DNA of 64,000 nt from Aaosphaeria pasadenensis. Its lineage: Eukaryota > Ascomycota > Dothideomycetes > Pleosporales. The notes under the pieces are model-generated. The model did no database searches, was not told the DNA's origin, and was given only the letters and a program-made list of their open reading frames with translations. The position numbers and the translations under genes were made by a program. The stretch covers positions 1,054,001 through 1,118,000 of the forward strand of contig JAKLMB010000003.1 in assembly GCA_022813625.1 (NCBI GenBank), given 5' to 3'. This document shows positions 1 to 11,349 of the stretch, in pieces; the stretch's first letter is position 1; every line of letters starts with the position of its first letter.

Positions 1-900
1 GGGACACGGCGCAACTCCCACATTGGAAGCAAGCTCGAGCTGTGGAACCTGGGGCATCACGGATGGACAGCCGGTGATATCTTGCCGAGGACGCAAATGA
101 CATAGCTGGCTGGCTGGTAGAACTGCCAGTTCATCGACTTTGGCATTTTCTCAATGGAAATCGCGTGGTCGTGGGCCTTTGATCATCATACCCAGGCGGG
201 TCGTTGGAGGCGATCGATGAAGCGATCACTCTTACAAGTAGACGCCCTGACTCGTTCTTAGTTTTTACCGATATCTATCGTCTGCTTATGAACCTAATCT
301 GACCTGATATACACCTGCATCGCTCGCTTATGTCCAAACACTGCAATTCATCATATTTACATTTACAAGGCAGGATTTTCATCCTATCCTAGAGCTGGAG
401 ATAATCACCAATTAGGATGTCAGTGTTCTGGACCTTTCCGTTATTTGCATATATTGTTTCACATATCAACTGGCATTAATCAATTGAGTGCGTTTAAAGG
501 TTTCCATATCTACGGTGCTTTCCAAAGCATGTGAATTACAACTCGAAATGGTCAAAGGGGATTCTGATGTCGAGTTGAGCTAGTCTGTGCGTGATCCAGA
601 TACGGAGTATGTCCATGGCATATCAAAGTACCAAAACATTCCAACTACTGCAGCCGTACTTGAACCCTCTTGCGGGTGTTCTAACAAAGTAGGCTCTCAT
701 CACCATGTTCAATGAACTCACAACACCCAAGATCAATCTTTCGCAAAACACGGTTCAAGCCATTCACTCCACAAAACCACAAGACTCTCATTTTTTCAAT
801 CGGAAGAGAAAGCTAACAATTTTCACAATTTCTCCATCCTCTTGACCAGATCAGATACCAAAAACGCAGCCAACCCATCCACCAGCAATCCCCCTCCCCA
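1..900. other. Gene-free stretch at the left edge
   Basis: No convincing reading frame, tRNA or splice-linked exon set is visible in this mildly AT-rich stretch. One TACGGAGTA motif lies at 601-609. The right end is the 3' flank of the minus-strand secreted-protein gene. Confidence 0.6.
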
Positions 901-1524
901 TCAAGACTCATAAACCGCAAGCGGAAACGCCACACCCGCACGCTGACTACACGACGAGAATCCCGAGCCCGAGTGTCCGCACTGAATGATATCGTACCCG
1001 ACAGTTCCCCGGGCGCGCCTCGTGACCTTCTTGCCGCTCTTCTTCTTCCTATCCAGAACGGTCAGTATTTACCTGAAAAGAGCAGGAGAATGGTGGGAAA
1101 ACGGGAGACAACGTACGAGATGTGCTTGACGTCCAGTTTGAAATTGTCGTAGCCAGCCCAGTCTACGAATTTGAAGGAGTAGGAGGGCTGCGTACAATTC
1201 GAGAGCTAGGAAGTGCCGTCAGTGGGTGATTATTACCCTTAAATTAGGGTGAATTGCAGCGAGAGAAGGGGGCTAGGTGCGTACATATTGCGTGGGATAT
1301 CCGTTGTCACGATTCGCGTAGGACCATCGAGCTTCGCAGGTTGCGCTGGTCGAGTCGAAGGGATCTGCGACTGTGAAGGCGACACGGTAGGGGCTTGGGT
1401 CGTCTGGACGGCCGGTGGGCTCGAAGATCTCGAGGTTGGTGACTTGGAAGGGGGCTTGGGGGCTAGGGTGGCATAAGGCGAGTTGGGCGATGGGCAGAAG
1501 GGATAGTGAGGTGAAAGAAACCAT
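901..1524 (-). CDS. Small secreted protein, AA1-like pattern
   Basis: Three exons (1285-1524, 1117-1205, 901-1048) join in frame into about 158 residues. The N-terminus MVSFTSLSLLPIAQLALCHP is a typical signal peptide, so the product is probably secreted. The mature part has a beta-rich pattern with FQVTNLEIFEPTGRP, then ATCEARW, LSNCTQPSYSFKF and FKLDVKHI, and it ends with a Cys-containing tail (IIQCGHSGSGFSSC). Spacing of the hydrophobic stretches and cysteines resembles the fungal AA1-like (Alt a 1-type) secreted proteins. This is inferred from pattern memory, not from an alignment. A basic KKKSGKKVTRRARG segment precedes the tail. Splice sites are GTACGC..TAG and GTACGT..ATAG. The start is the first ATG before the signal peptide. 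Function is unknown; an effector or allergen-like role is only a possibility. Confidence 0.75.
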
Positions 1525-2244
1525 TTTGGTGAAAGGTATGTCAATGAATGATAAAGCTGTTTTCGTTTGTTAGGAGAATATGTTTAGTAGTCAATGGAGA
1601 AGGCACTGTTTGTGAGAATGCACATTGGTGATTGAGCGAAGCTATTATATGTATTTTCGAAGCATTTTTCGTGAATGCTGTACCACCAGGAACTGTTTCT
1701 ATAATTATGTTAAAGTTCCCGATATAATGTATGCTTCATGAGAATTCAGTTAACCTCCCAGTCACTGCATTTCGTATTCGTATATGGCTTTTTCAGCCCG
1801 CCAAGCATCTCTGCTTCGAGAAGAGTATCTGGATGCGATGCAGCCACAGTATGGTCGTACAGAAAAGTCCATGCCTGTGTGCTAATGGTCCAATCCCAGA
1901 CCAGAACCCACCCGAATGCATGAACATGCTTCAAACCAGTATTCGTTCGCCGACACAATTGCTACAACGCGGCAATATTTACTACGCCACATGTCTGTAA
2001 AAGGGCGTTGTAAGATGTTCCGCGTGCTGAATCCACGATCCAGAGCCATCTCGGATGGCTGGGTGAAGGGCGCCAAACGGTCTTGAGAAAGGTAAATCCT
2101 GACTTCTGTGATACCGATTTGAGTCCAGAAAGCCTTTTCGCTCAGGGAGGTTAATAAACTGTTCGGAGAGTGATGGATCCCACAGCGTGGCAAAGCGTGG
2201 GAAGTAAAAGTGGGCAATAGAGCGTAAATCAAATACGTACAAAT
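1525..2244. other. Intergenic: promoter of the secreted gene and 3' flank of the RNase H gene
   Basis: No supportable gene. Minus-strand open frames at 1746-1958 and 1882-2232 have no family features and no plausible splicing. A TATA-like AT run lies near 1645-1655, upstream of the secreted-protein start. Confidence 0.5.
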
Positions 2245-3366
2245 TCAACCCGTAGGCGAAAAAGGAGTCGGTTCAGGCTCAGTGCCGTATCCCTCATCAT
2301 CAGTGAGCACGATGAACTCTTCATCCTGGCGGAACAGTTGAGAGGCTGCTCTTTGAGCTGCCTTGTCCGCGAGCTCGTTACCGGGAACCTGAACGGAATG
2401 AGGAAATGCAAAGTTATGCTCAGAGATCAATTTTACCTTGGAGTGGCCTGGGCACCAGCGAAGTTTGATATCTGAGCCAAGCTGCTTCAGCGACATTGCC
2501 TTCCGAAAGATGGCCGAAACTGATGGCTTTTCTGCCCTCCGGTTGCAGTGGTCCAGTACGGCCTGGCAATCCGTGTAGATGGTGGTCGATTTATAGCGAC
2601 CCGGTTCGCGTGAAAACAAATCACGTGCAGTGTCGATGGCCTTCATGACGGCTAAGAATTCCGCCTCGAGAGACCCGATGTCTATTCCTTTCACTTGTGA
2701 TCCAAGCGAATTCCAATTTGTCCACCGATCGTTCTTCAAAGAAGTCAAACGATAGGCAACTCCAACACCTGCGCCAGCCGGGGATGATGACCCATCGGCC
2801 CAAATCACGATGCGCGATGCATCTCGAGCTGATGCGATGTGTTCCCCGTATGCCGCTCTGATGGCGGTAAGCGGCCCTGAGATCTCGATATCTCCCGGGA
2901 AAATGTAGTTTTCTTCGCCAGTTCTCAGGCGACTGGCCTTGTCGAGATACCGATTGGGAACTGACATCTGTTTCAGTTCTGGTCTGGTATCCTTGGCAAG
3001 CACCCGTTCGATGCTTAGATCAAACTCGTTGAAAATCTTGTCCTTCAAAGAGCCAAGTTGATGATGGGTTTTGAGCTCTGGGGCTCCGTGGAGTTTGTTC
3101 AAACTCGGTCTGTGGTTTCTTTGGAGAATGTCTCTCCGTTTCTTTGATGGCCTACTCTTGGATGGCCCTACTGCTCGGTTCTCCTCTCCTTGCACCGCTG
3201 GCGGCCTTTCAGGGAGAGGGTGCTTGACTAGGGCAGATCCAGCGAAAGGGTTACTGCCACCGAAAAGATGTTCATCAAAAACATCTTCCGTGTCGCTGAG
3301 CTCTTCATGCTCCAGCGACGTTTCAGGCTCGAGCGCGGCTTCACTTCTCTCCATGTATCCCCCCAT
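2245..3366 (-). CDS. RNase H-domain protein (type I fold)
   Basis: Two exons (2437-3366 and 2245-2388) encode about 357 residues. The 48-nt intron (2389-2436) is GTAAAA..TTCAG and contains no stop; splicing joins HSK to VPGNELAD, the normal RNase H sequence. The first ~180 residues are low complexity, with a basic segment around residues 70-90. The C-terminal half is an RNase H fold with the four acidic positions in order: D191 in WADGSS, E234/E236 in SLEAEF, D266 in YTDCQA, and the D of NELADKAA. The H of CPGHSK is also present. Such domains cut RNA in RNA:DNA hybrids. They also occur as the C-terminal part of fungal non-LTR retroelements. No reverse transcriptase is visible nearby, so this is either a host protein or a domesticated/stranded piece. 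A long pyrimidine (CT)n tract lies just upstream on the sense strand. Confidence 0.8.
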   Translation of the reverse strand: MGGYMERSEAALEPETSLEHEELSDTEDVFDEHLFGGSNPFAGSALVKHPLPERPPAVQGEENRAVGPSKSRPSKKRRDILQRNHRPSLNKLHGAPELKTHHQLGSLKDKIFNEFDLSIERVLAKDTRPELKQMSVPNRYLDKASRLRTGEENYIFPGDIEISGPLTAIRAAYGEHIASARDASRIVIWADGSSSPAGAGVGVAYRLTSLKNDRWTNWNSLGSQVKGIDIGSLEAEFLAVMKAIDTARDLFSREPGRYKSTTIYTDCQAVLDHCNRRAEKPSVSAIFRKAMSLKQLGSDIKLRWCPGHSKVKLISEHNFAFPHSVQVPGNELADKAAQRAASQLFRQDEEFIVLTDDEGYGTEPEPTPFSPTG

Positions 3367-3424
3367 GGTGTATTGATCGGCGAGAAAGAAACGAACTGCC
3401 GTTCAGTGAGGAGTATCTTGAAAA

Positions 3425-3428
<4 letters not shown>

Positions 3429-3497
<69 letters not shown>
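3429..3497. repeat. (GA)n/(CT)n microsatellite in the RNase H gene leader
   Basis: About 34 uninterrupted GA units. On the sense strand of the RNase H gene this is a (CT)n tract ending about 63 nt before its start codon, so it lies in the promoter or 5' UTR. CT tracts are common near fungal transcription starts, but this length and purity are those of a hypervariable microsatellite. Confidence 0.95.
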
Positions 3498-3501
<4 letters not shown>

Positions 3502-3970
3502 TGAGTGAGAGATAGTAATTGGTAGCTAGGAGACTAACTACATGTGGACGTAAACAGCTGCGTGTGAAGTGATTTCACGCGTGAAGTGGTTTTGCGCGGT
3601 GATGTGGGGTTTTGTCGCCTTCACCTGGAGAACGTTTGTCGTTCAGACGAAGGTGAATTGAAGACGATGGATGATTTCGCTTTCGGTGTAGCCTATCATG
3701 ATTAGACAGTGACTAGATAGAAGGTAAACACATTTGATCGGAAAACAAATCCAGCAACTCAACCTCCATGGTCGTCGAAAATCATTATCACAAATTACAC
3801 AACCATGCTTCACAAAAAAAAGATCCTCCCAGCCGGAATAGACAAGGAAGACAAAGCGGAAAATACGAAGAGAGAAATAAAAAGAACTCGTTGATCACAT
3901 TACTCCTGCACGGAAGCAGTCTATATAAAACACATGACAATTTGCATGCCTTCACGTCCACATGACCCTC
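3498..3970. other. Intergenic between RNase H promoter and membrane-protein 3' end
   Basis: No gene seen. The 65-codon plus-strand frame at 3768-3965 is A-rich and featureless. Confidence 0.5.
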
Positions 3971-4997
3971 TCACTTCCTAAACAGCCCGTTTGACTCTCC
4001 AAACATCGGACTCGGCTGATACTGCAGCTCTGTGTCGTTGAACAGCGGCTTCGTATCATCGTCATCCGCCTTAGAGGGCGTTACGCGCATCTCTCCCCTC
4101 GCGATCTCGATCGTGCTGATGATGGGTAGGATGAGCAGGAGCAAGGGGAGAAGTTGGCCATAGCTCCATTCCTTCTCGCCATTGCCGATCAGACGGACAG
4201 ACTCGGGCGGCGAGCCGAAGGCCTGGGATACCATGAAGATGCGGACGGTTGCGCCGACACCGCTGGCCATGAGGAAGAGGAGGCCGACGATCTGGACGGG
4301 CTTGAGCCAGCGGGGGTGTTCGCGCATGTGCAGGTACCAGGTTCCGAAGACGAAGACGATGGCGTTTCCGGCGATGACGGCGATGGTGCCGGCAATGGAG
4401 AGGGCGGAGTTGGAGGAAGCGCCTCGGGAGGGTACTTCCCAGACGCAGGAGATGGGGAGGCGGGGCTCGAGATTCTTGGTGACGGTCTGGAGGATGAAGA
4501 TGCCGCAGAGGACGCCGAGCAGCAGGTTGACGAACATGAAGAATTGTCGCAACCACCGTAGAACCCAGTCGCGCTTGAAGTCATTGACGAGAGCTAGTAG
4601 TGTTGAGAGGTTTGTCGCAGTCGAGAGCGTGGAAAGCAGCCAGATGATAAAGAAATGGTAGGAGACCATGGTGTTCATTTTAGACAGGCCGATACATTGT
4701 ATTCCGATTCCAGTGACAATTTGTTGATCGGAAAAAGACAGTAGGAGTTTCCGAGATATGGGCGCAGATGTCGTCTTCTTCAAGTTGAGAATGATGATGA
4801 CGGCACTGAGGCCCAACGAGATGAAATTGGTTATTACGAAGGAGAGGAGAGTCTATCAGTATGGTTTGTCAGTATGCTTGCTCAGACGAAGAATGAACCA
4901 TAATAATTTAGGTACTCACGCCTGCACCAGCGACACCTGCATCAGTCGCAGTGGCATCCGGCACCACTGAACAGTTGCTGGCCTTGTCGAAAACCAT
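3971..4997 (-). CDS. Conserved fungal multi-pass membrane protein, function unknown
   Basis: Two exons: 4920-4997 encodes MVFDKASNCSVVPDATATDA and six further residues, and 3971-4852 encodes the rest; together about 319 residues. The intron is GTGAGT..GATAG. After a short N-terminus, six hydrophobic segments can be read: TLLSFVITNFISLGLSAVII; SYHFFIIWLLSTLSTATNL; FMFVNLLLGVLCGIFIL; SIAGTIAVIAGNAIVFVFG; IVGLLFLMASGVGATVRIFM; LLPLLLLILPIISTIEIA. The tail is acidic, then polar (DDDDTKPLFND). I recognise the architecture as a recurrent uncharacterised Pezizomycotina family but can name no function. Frame continuity across the splice, giving a hydrophobic first helix, supports the two-exon start. 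Confidence 0.8.
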
Positions 4998-6283
4998 CTC
5001 TGTGGTTTAGAGACGGACACGCGCAAAACGAAAAGAGGGAGTGGAATATTGCGGGAAAATCACAGTAATAAACTTGTAACGAGACTTCAGTTGATAGTAA
5101 GGAACGGTTGTGAGGTCGAAAAATCGCACTACAAAAAAGAAATGGACCAGGTCGGTAGTGAAGGAAGGGTGTCTGGGTGTTTAAGGCGCAGTCGCTCCGA
5201 TGACGTTTTGCGGGCCAGGTCCCTCTCAAGTTTAAAATAAAACAGGCAGATGAGGCTTGGGAGGGGGCATGGGGCATGGGGCTCGTCTTGTCCAGTGACT
5301 CCAGAGACCAGACCAAACGAAACAAGGGATGGGTGGTTTGTGTGGTTTGTCCAAGTTGTACGAGAAGAGGGTGGGATCGGCGGGCGATAATGGAGACAAT
5401 GCCTGATCCACTCGTTGACCCTTGTCCTCTCAACCTGCGACCAGGCGAAACGCGCTGGTGTGGCCACTCACATTGCAGGATCTCGAGGGAGGGTGCCGTT
5501 TCCATGCATCGGAGATTCCTTCCATCCTCACTTCTAATGATTATGGTCGACGGAATATGGTTTGAAGGAATGAAATGATAATGCGGAGTTTTGGCTGGTT
5601 TTTGTTTGGTCTGCTATGGGTTTACTAGCAGCCGAACCCGAGTCCCTGCATAAAGTTGGAGGCGCCTCCCTCTACGCTAACTACAGTTACAGTTAAGGTG
5701 CATCGTGACGTCGTACCTGGCCCTGACTAAAATACTCCGGCCTTTTCGTTGAAGAGATGCTAATGAAATCCTCAAACTCCTTCTTGCCTAGGTGGTGGGT
5801 ACACAGTAGATGGGGGACATCGGCCCATGATTTCCGCGGCAATGAGCCACAAAAGATCCTATATCGAGCAGTCCACGAATGCCAACAAAGACGTGAGAAT
5901 TGCTGTGTGTTCGATCCTCAGACAAAGGTGACGGAAGCCAAACAAAGGACAACACAACCTCTTTTTGTAAATATGGATTTTGATATTCACGCCCGTAGTG
6001 CTATCTACGTACACCAAGACGTATGGTTACCCACAGAACACCATATAATCTACAAAGGATATGGAAAGGCAGCCAGTCCCTGACTTAAAGCACACAAGAA
6101 ATTCCCTTTTGTTCCCCTCCAATGGTGATTAATGGATCCCCCGTTCCCCCATAGCCTTTCCTTCCCAAGACACCGACAGAACGCCAATGAGCGCCATGCT
6201 TTCCTAACCAAAAGTTGGAGAAGGAGAAGAGAAAGTGGTAGACCCCAAAGAACAAAGTAAGAAAAGGAGGAAGGGTATTGGTT
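4998..6283. other. Intergenic: membrane-protein promoter and HIR1 3' flank
   Basis: Nothing coding is supportable. The open frames at 4942-5505 (minus) and 5757-6083 (plus) have no family features. The left part is the promoter of the membrane-protein gene; the right part is the HIR1 3' UTR and terminator region. Confidence 0.5.
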
Positions 6284-9200
6284 TTACATGTCGGTGATCA
6301 TTGCCTGTTCATCGCGAGTGTCCTTGTTGTTCACGATGCCAAGTAGGCGTGCGTATGGTACTGTTATACGCTGGAGATCACGATGTTTGCCTGTCGTTTG
6401 TGTTAGCTCGTGTTGAATTGATGATGGTAAAGACATCGAAACTTACCCAGTATTAGTATAACCTCCTTGAGAAGGTCTTCCCTCTTCCATCCACAGATTA
6501 TCTCCTCCTCCTTTGCCTCATTCGTATCCTCGTTCTCTTCGTCCTCAGCGAAGAGATCGCCAGTGAGGCTTCGAAGGAGTTCCTCAATCTTCCCTTTGAG
6601 TCCTTCCGCTCCAATACGCTTGACATACATGGATAGGTAGATCTTGAACTCCTCTCTGGCGCCCAATGCTCTCGCTGCAGCGAGTCGATTTTCCAAATGG
6701 GCCACCGACACGCAAGCCTCGAAGCTCTCATAGCCTTCTGCGGAAATGAGAGCCTTGATGAGTCGCTGCAGATAGAAGGCTCGGCCCTGCAGGAGGAATT
6801 GATTCGTTGTGTTGCGCTCCAACATGGGAATGATGCCGGCGGATACGTTCTCGATCGAAACTTTGTCGTTCGATTCCTTCGCCGGCTCCTTGTCGTTGGA
6901 CGATTTGATGTTGCCGACAGACGAATCGGTGGTGTTCCAGTATTGACTCCCAACAGCCCACCAGGGTTCTGATAATCTCTGCCATACGAACATAGTGGGG
7001 CTATACGAGTATCCATCACCGTTGGACAATGCGACGATTATCCGGCCTTCTGTGTTCAGGCGGGCGAAGATGATGCCAGGCGATCGAGTCACATGCGGGC
7101 CTTGGGTGTAGACTGCGATATCCAACACAGGAGCGAGTGAGATGGGTGGATGCGGCGCGGAAAGAGTCTTTAGGTTCCAGACATAGCACATGCCAACTGC
7201 TGTGATGCACATCAGCCACCATCCTCGGCAGTCCATGATGACAGGTTGTGCCTCCATGATCATGGCGTTGAGTAACCGGCGACCAGCTGGTGTCCAGACG
7301 TAGACCGAGCCATCCTCACAGGCCGCAGCGAAGAAGTTGGGGTTTCCTGTAACGAGAAGAACGGCCTTGGGGAGGAAGTCTTGCCAGAGCGATTGTCCCT
7401 TCTTGGTGCAATTTATCCTTGCTGGGTCGTGATCTATAGATCGTCCGGTTCGAGATGGTCCTGTGGCATTCCTGGCCTCTAACAACACAGTGTCTGCGTT
7501 ATCTCCTTTACCCGCACCTGGAGCGTCAGAGGAAGGCGCAGGATCACTGCCGTCCATTGTTCGAACGATGACGCTCCGGACCTTCGGTATAGCCAAACGA
7601 ACCTGGCTAATGCTTAATGAAGGATTGACAATTGCAGGACGGAGGACTTTAGACACCTCAGCCTCTGCTTTCGGCGCAGCTGCCGCGGGTGGGATAAGTC
7701 CGTTCTCTCCATTCATAACAATCGCAGCCCCTCCATTCTTTGCCGATGCCTCCAGTCGTCTTTGAACCTGGCGATCCTCATCACCTTCAATTTCTGCATA
7801 TTTTCTCTTGTTCCCGATAAGCATCGATGCTAGGCCCCCCTTAGGATACCCGTCATATGGCTTCGAGAGATCTAAAATGTTATGTGGATTATCACTGCGT
7901 GCACCGCCCACAGCAGTGGCAGAAACGAGCTGTGTCTGGGGAAGAGATGATTCGCCGATACCTGATGCGGAAGAAACAAGCATTGGAGCTATGCGCTTTC
8001 TGCCATCCTTAGTGACAGTGACACGCTGTTTCAACTTCTCGACTCGTTGGTCGGCTGGCGGCTCAGCTGGGGCTGTAGGTTGTGGAGTCGGGGCGGCTGT
8101 AGCGGCAGCGGATCCATTTGTGAGCGCTGGTGTCGTGCCATTGGTACCGTTCGTTCCATTGAGTGTAGGTGCAGGTTGAACAGCGCCGCCATCGCCCATG
8201 AGGGCTCCCATTCTACCCTGTACACCTTTGAGTTCGCCTGCCTTGCTGCTTTCCTCGAGGAGTAATGCGTCAGTGCCCTCCACAATGCCAACTCTCCTTC
8301 CTGCTCCAAATTTGGACAGCGACTTCTCGTTCTCCGCAAGAGATGCCGGATAGCCCAACTCACCCGGCTCAAACATCATGCACATGATACTTCCATCCAA
8401 GCTTGTAATGTATAGGGTCTCTCCGTTGGGGGCCCAGGCCAGATCAGATATCGACTTCATCGCCAGCTCCTGGGTGACGGTGAGCGGTCGTGGCAAGTGC
8501 GTAATCCAGATACTGAGCGTTTTATCCTGGCCAGCGCATGCCACCACAGTCATTGAAGCTTGCAAAGAGTTCCCCTGAGCGTCCACCGTGTTGGGGCCTG
8601 GAGGATCTTTGTGGAACATCCTTGGCGAGAACGCGCATACTTCCACCGGACCTTCGTGCCCGATCAAATTGATGTCGCCATCCCATGTTCCACGCCATAC
8701 AATTGCAACAGAGCTGACCGGTCCATTCGTAGCGTTTGCGGCGGCTATATGCGCTCCATCGGGCGACCAAGAACATCGGCGGAAATAGGTGGTAAGTGGG
8801 GAAGCTTGGAATGGCTTCGTGATCGTGTGCTCGAGCATAAAGTTGTTGACTTGATCTTGTGAGGTAGCATTTGGGGGCGGTGATGTGAATCGGTAAATCT
8901 TGATGGTTCGATCATCGCTTGCGGTTGCAAAGTACTTGTTCGCGGGATCGAAAGTAATTCCCTTGACGTGACTCTGGTGATTAGAAAGCGTCTTCAACTT
9001 TTCGAATGTGTGTCCCGACCAAACCACAATCTTTGAATCCAACCCGACCGAGATCAATATCGAGGAGTCGTGTGACCAGCCGAGGTCCTGGACATCGTTG
9101 TCGTGACCGATAAGACGACGGAGCACTCGCCAGTTCTCAACCGGAGGCGGTTCGTTCGATCCTATATTTCATTAGTAGATGCTCACAACCTCCACGCTTA

Positions 9201-9715
9201 TTCTTCCCTACCGAATGTAGACACATGTGTCGGCGCATGGGGGTCCAGCGCATAGACACACACTATCTTGTCGTCCGCGCCGGACGCCAGGTATTTCCCA
9301 TTTGGCGAGAATCGAACAGCGTGAATGGTACCCGAGTGGTGGCTGATCGCAGCTAATTGTTTCGGTTTCGTGTACTCGGGGTTACTCGAATTCAAGATCG
9401 CCTCGGTGGACCATATTCGTACGTAGCCATCTGTGACGATTGTGTTAGTGGAGAGGTATTGCGGGCGAGCGCATCGTGGATGGAGCTGCGGAGAGATGGG
9501 GAAACGAACCTCCGGCGGCAGTTACGAGACGCGATCCATCTGGAGAAACGTGACAGCTGTATACTTCGAAATCCTTGAGATCACCTATGCGCGTGAGGAA
9601 GATAATGTTAGCGCGCGAATTGATATTCGACGTGCGTTGGGGTTACGCCGCCTGTGATGCGTCGGGGGAGGTCCCTACCAGGATGCGTTAACCACTGCGG
9701 CTTGACAAGATGCAT
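6284..9715 (-). CDS. HIR1: Histone chaperone HIRA/Hir1
   Basis: Five exons (9679-9715, 9510-9584, 9212-9430, 6447-9161, 6284-6390) give about 1050 residues, the usual length in filamentous fungi. The N-terminus MHLVKPQWLTHP starts a WD40 propeller: repeats with IWSTEAI, GKYLASGADD, LGWSHDSSILISVGLD and TASDDRTIKIYRF are clear within about the first 400 residues. Around residues 487-506 is the HIRA B-domain (VTVTKDGRKRIAPMLV), the Asf1-binding element. The C-terminal HIRA domain contains FFAAACEDGSVYVWTPAGRR and CRGWWLMCITAVGMCYVWN. The end (YARLLGIV..) comes from a separate last exon. Hir1 is a subunit of the HIR complex, which deposits H3/H4 independently of replication and represses histone genes. 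Exon phases are consistent at all four junctions. The low-complexity Gly/Asn/Thr and Ala/Pro linker before the B-domain is ordinary for the family. Confidence 0.95.
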
Positions 9716-10333
9716 TGTCTCTAGATGTGGTTAGAATTCGGGATCATGCTACGGCGCAACCATGCGAGGGAGGGAAAGGAGGAAAGGATACTGAGTGATG
9801 GGGCAGAACGCGGAGCTGCAAGTTGTCTGCGGGATCGCGACGACCTGTCTGGCGCGAGTTTGAGGCTAACTGGGACTTGGCAAGCATGCAGGGGTCATCT
9901 CATAGCTAGCTACCTAGGTATTGTGATGTGGGTGGAGCTACGGTGATCACTTATTGGCTACTGACTATTTTATATACGGATTTTACTTCATAACAATCAT
10001 GGAAATCTAATAATTATTGTGATTATACAGTTGATCTGATCTCTATGTGTCTCCTCATACTGCACCAGGTGCTCCGACAACCTTATGGTTGGTGATCGCA
10101 GCTATGTTGCGCAGCATCTCCGGGCGGAGGCTAATCGTCTGGATATAGCCCGCATAACCAGCACCTTTTCGGCTATAATACACGTCCTCCACGTCGCGGT
10201 GTTGATGAGATTTATGGTGTTCTCAGCAATAGAGCCATCGATTCCTTGGAGCCAGTTGTTTGGATAGTGCATCCTGCGTGTTCGTCGAATGAAATCTTTC
10301 TCGAGCGCTCTCGATGCTACGTCCCTAGACGAT
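9716..10333. other. Intergenic: HIR1 promoter and 3' flank of the zinc-finger gene
   Basis: No gene seen. This stretch must contain the HIR1 promoter. No histone-type or cell-cycle element was recognised. Confidence 0.5.
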
Positions 10334-11349
10334 TCATCGCGCAATCTTCTTTCTCTTCTTAAAGAACACGGCCGGAGCTGGAGCGTCTTCTTCCTTTTTC
10401 ACAGCAGCAGCCGATGCCTCCGCCTCCTCCTGTGTGGGTATATTCGCCAACGAGCTCCCCTCCCCTCCCTCTTGCTTCAGGTCGCCCGCTTCGCCATCCT
10501 CTTGCTTGACTCCTGATTCAGAGTTTATCGCTGGCACACCAGATACGTCCTGTTCGCTCTTGACATCGGGGTCTTCCTTGACAGCCGGCTTCTTGCCCTT
10601 CCCAAATAGCGCGTCGATATCATCGTCCGCACTCCCATGTTTGCCTGGGAAACTCTTGAACGTCTTCCCCCACCCCTTCTGCTTCGTGATCAACTCCCCC
10701 GCGGCCTGCGCCTCGAGCTCCGCCTCATCCAGCTTCCTCTTGTGCACCCCCTTGTTCAGAGGCTTCTCCTCCTCCCCTATCACCTTCTCACTCACGACCT
10801 GCCACTCCCCCGCGAGCGCCAACTCCCCGCGCATGCTCTCCGGCACCGCGACCCCCATCGCCGCAAGCTGGCTAATCTGCTTCTTCCTATCCTCCATCGT
10901 AGCCTGCTTCGCGTCCCTCGAGAACGTCGGCTTCGCGCCGACCCTTGTGTCATTGCCCGGCGCACTCGCACTCGCACCCACACCCACACCCCCATCCTTC
11001 GAAGAACTCGCACCGCCAGACCCACTACCAGCCACGATCCCATTCAACCTCGCAACCTCGTCCTTCGCGCGCTGCTGCTTCCGCTTCTCCGCCTCCTGGT
11101 CGCGGTGCAGGCCCCTCAGCGACCGCTGGATGTTGCCCTGGTGCCGGCCCGTCGCATCGTGCTGGTTGCGGTCGAACTTCGTGTCGCGGACGTAGATGGA
11201 GCAGAATTTGCACCAGTATTTTGGCTAGATGGTGTCGCCCGTTGCGTTAGTATGGTCCTTTTCTTCTTGCTTTTTCGACTTTGAACTTGCGGAAGAATGG
11301 TGAGAGGGGAGGGTTTTAGACGTACAGTAGACTTCCAATACTCCGCCAT
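10334..11349 (-). CDS. U1-type zinc-finger protein, WBP4/FBP21-like splicing factor candidate
   Basis: Two exons (11326-11349, encoding MAEYWKST; 10334-11224) give about 304 residues. The intron is GTACGT..TCTAG. Joined, the N-terminus carries the matrin/U1-type C2H2 finger: YWKSTPKYWCKFC, then RNQHDATGRHQGNIQRSLR, i.e. CxxC followed by Hx5H. It is followed by a helical QEAEKRKQQRAK stretch. This N-terminal arrangement is that of WBP4/FBP21, a spliceosomal B-complex protein. No WW domain is visible, so the fungal version is reduced. The C-terminal half is low complexity and acidic, with KGWGKTFKSFPGKHGSADDD and a Lys-rich nuclear signal at the very end (FFKKRKKIAR). Assignment to pre-mRNA splicing is by analogy only. 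Confidence 0.8.

Noticed and set aside
10434..11284. Long plus-strand frames opposite the zinc-finger gene
   Set aside because: Low-complexity shadows (Ser/Pro/Arg/His runs) of the minus-strand coding region.
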